Of a DNA stretch of 35,547 nucleotides, positions 35,321 to 35,547 are shown in pieces. Both the position numbers and the translations under genes were made by a program. The stretch spans positions 1 through 35,547 of the forward strand of contig LNZR01000029.1 in NCBI GenBank assembly GCA_002007365.1. The letters run 5' to 3'. The notes under the pieces were generated by a model. That model had not been told where the DNA came from. It did no database searches and worked only from the letters and a program-made list of their open reading frames with translations. Source of the stretch: Epulopiscium sp. Nele67-Bin005 (GTDB lineage Bacteria; Bacillota; Clostridia; Lachnospirales; Cellulosilyticaceae). Numbering within the stretch: position 1 is the first letter of the stretch; each line of letters opens with the position of its first letter.

Positions 35321-35547
35321 TTATTGTTCTTCGTTATTATTGTTTAGTAGGGCAGCGCCTCCAATTAGGCAAACTATACCCAAAAGTCCTGCAACTAACC
35401 AGCTAGACATCTCACCTGGCATACCTGCTGAACGTATTTCTAAACCGTCTTCACCAATCATAACACCATCTTCACTAATACCATAACCTTCTTCATTAAG
35501 TGTAACAATTTCACCGTCTGGAGTCGTAACACTTCTTGTTGCTACTT
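35321..35547 (-). CDS. C-terminal part of a membrane-anchored protein (partial)
   Basis: The frame is open from the right edge to TAA at 35321, giving 75 visible codons. It shows a Gly/Asp/Glu-rich extracytoplasmic or linker region with a repeated ISEDGVMIGEDGLEIR pattern, then one hydrophobic segment (SWLVAGLLGIVCLIGGAALL) and the short tail NNNNEEQ. This fits a protein anchored by a C-terminal helix. The tail is acidic rather than basic, so orientation is uncertain. The family cannot be told from the fragment. Confidence 0.7.
   Translation of the reverse strand, partial: VATRSVTTPDGEIVTLNEEGYGISEDGVMIGEDGLEIRSAGMPGEMSSWLVAGLLGIVCLIGGAALLNNNNEEQ

Noticed and set aside
1-35547. tRNA or rRNA genes, CRISPR arrays, insertion sequences or phage genes
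   Set aside because: Reading both strands showed no cloverleaf, no spaced direct-repeat array and no transposase or integrase frames.

Overview
The window is AT-rich, with dense short-spaced genes, strong AGGAGG-type ribosome binding sites and frequent GTG/TTG starts. Together with the gene order and protein families this points to a low-GC Firmicute. The enlarged L17, the KOW-domain protein between map and infA, and the C+ zinc forms of S14, L36 and adenylate kinase fit Clostridia, most likely Lachnospirales-like. This is inferred from families and layout, not from a search.

Left flank (1-8241). A minus-strand operon encodes a MarR repressor followed by two halves of a heterodimeric ABC exporter; the second half runs off the window. 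Its promoter overlaps a perfect inverted repeat, a likely MarR operator. Divergently, a membrane-anchored PAS histidine kinase is followed 4 bp later by a CheB-CheR-coiled-coil-PAS fusion, ending at a clear terminator.

Centre (8543-26669). A strong promoter and a structured leader of about 240 nt precede one long ribosomal array. Its order is rpsJ-rplC-rplD-rplW-rplB-rpsS-rplV-rpsC-rplP-rpmC-rpsQ-rplN-rplX-rplE-rpsN-rpsH-rplF-rplR-rpsE-rpmD-rplO-secY-adk-map-KOW-infA-rpmJ-rpsM-rpsK-rpoA-rplQ, closed by a terminator. rpsD, often found between rpsK and rpoA in Clostridia, is absent; that gap instead holds an RNA that can fold and that shares sequence blocks with the rpsJ leader. Next comes ecfA1-ecfA2-ecfT, the energising module of ECF vitamin and metal transporters, ended by a bidirectional terminator shared with a convergent AEC-family permease gene.

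Right flank (27743-35547). A near-consensus promoter drives a tellurite/stress (Ter-type) cluster: a large YceG-like protein, a TelA/YceH-like protein and three TerD-family proteins. A small membrane protein with its own promoter follows. Facing it on the minus strand are nfeD-like, floA (flotillin-like membrane scaffold) and a short basic 46-codon ORF. The window ends in the C-terminal part of a membrane-anchored protein.

The points most worth a second look are the shared RNA motif of the rpsJ and rpoA leaders, the three-fold internal repeat of the YceG-like protein, the compact Ter cluster without an evident TerC, two genes whose best-placed start codon appears to be ATT, and the two small proteins beside floA.
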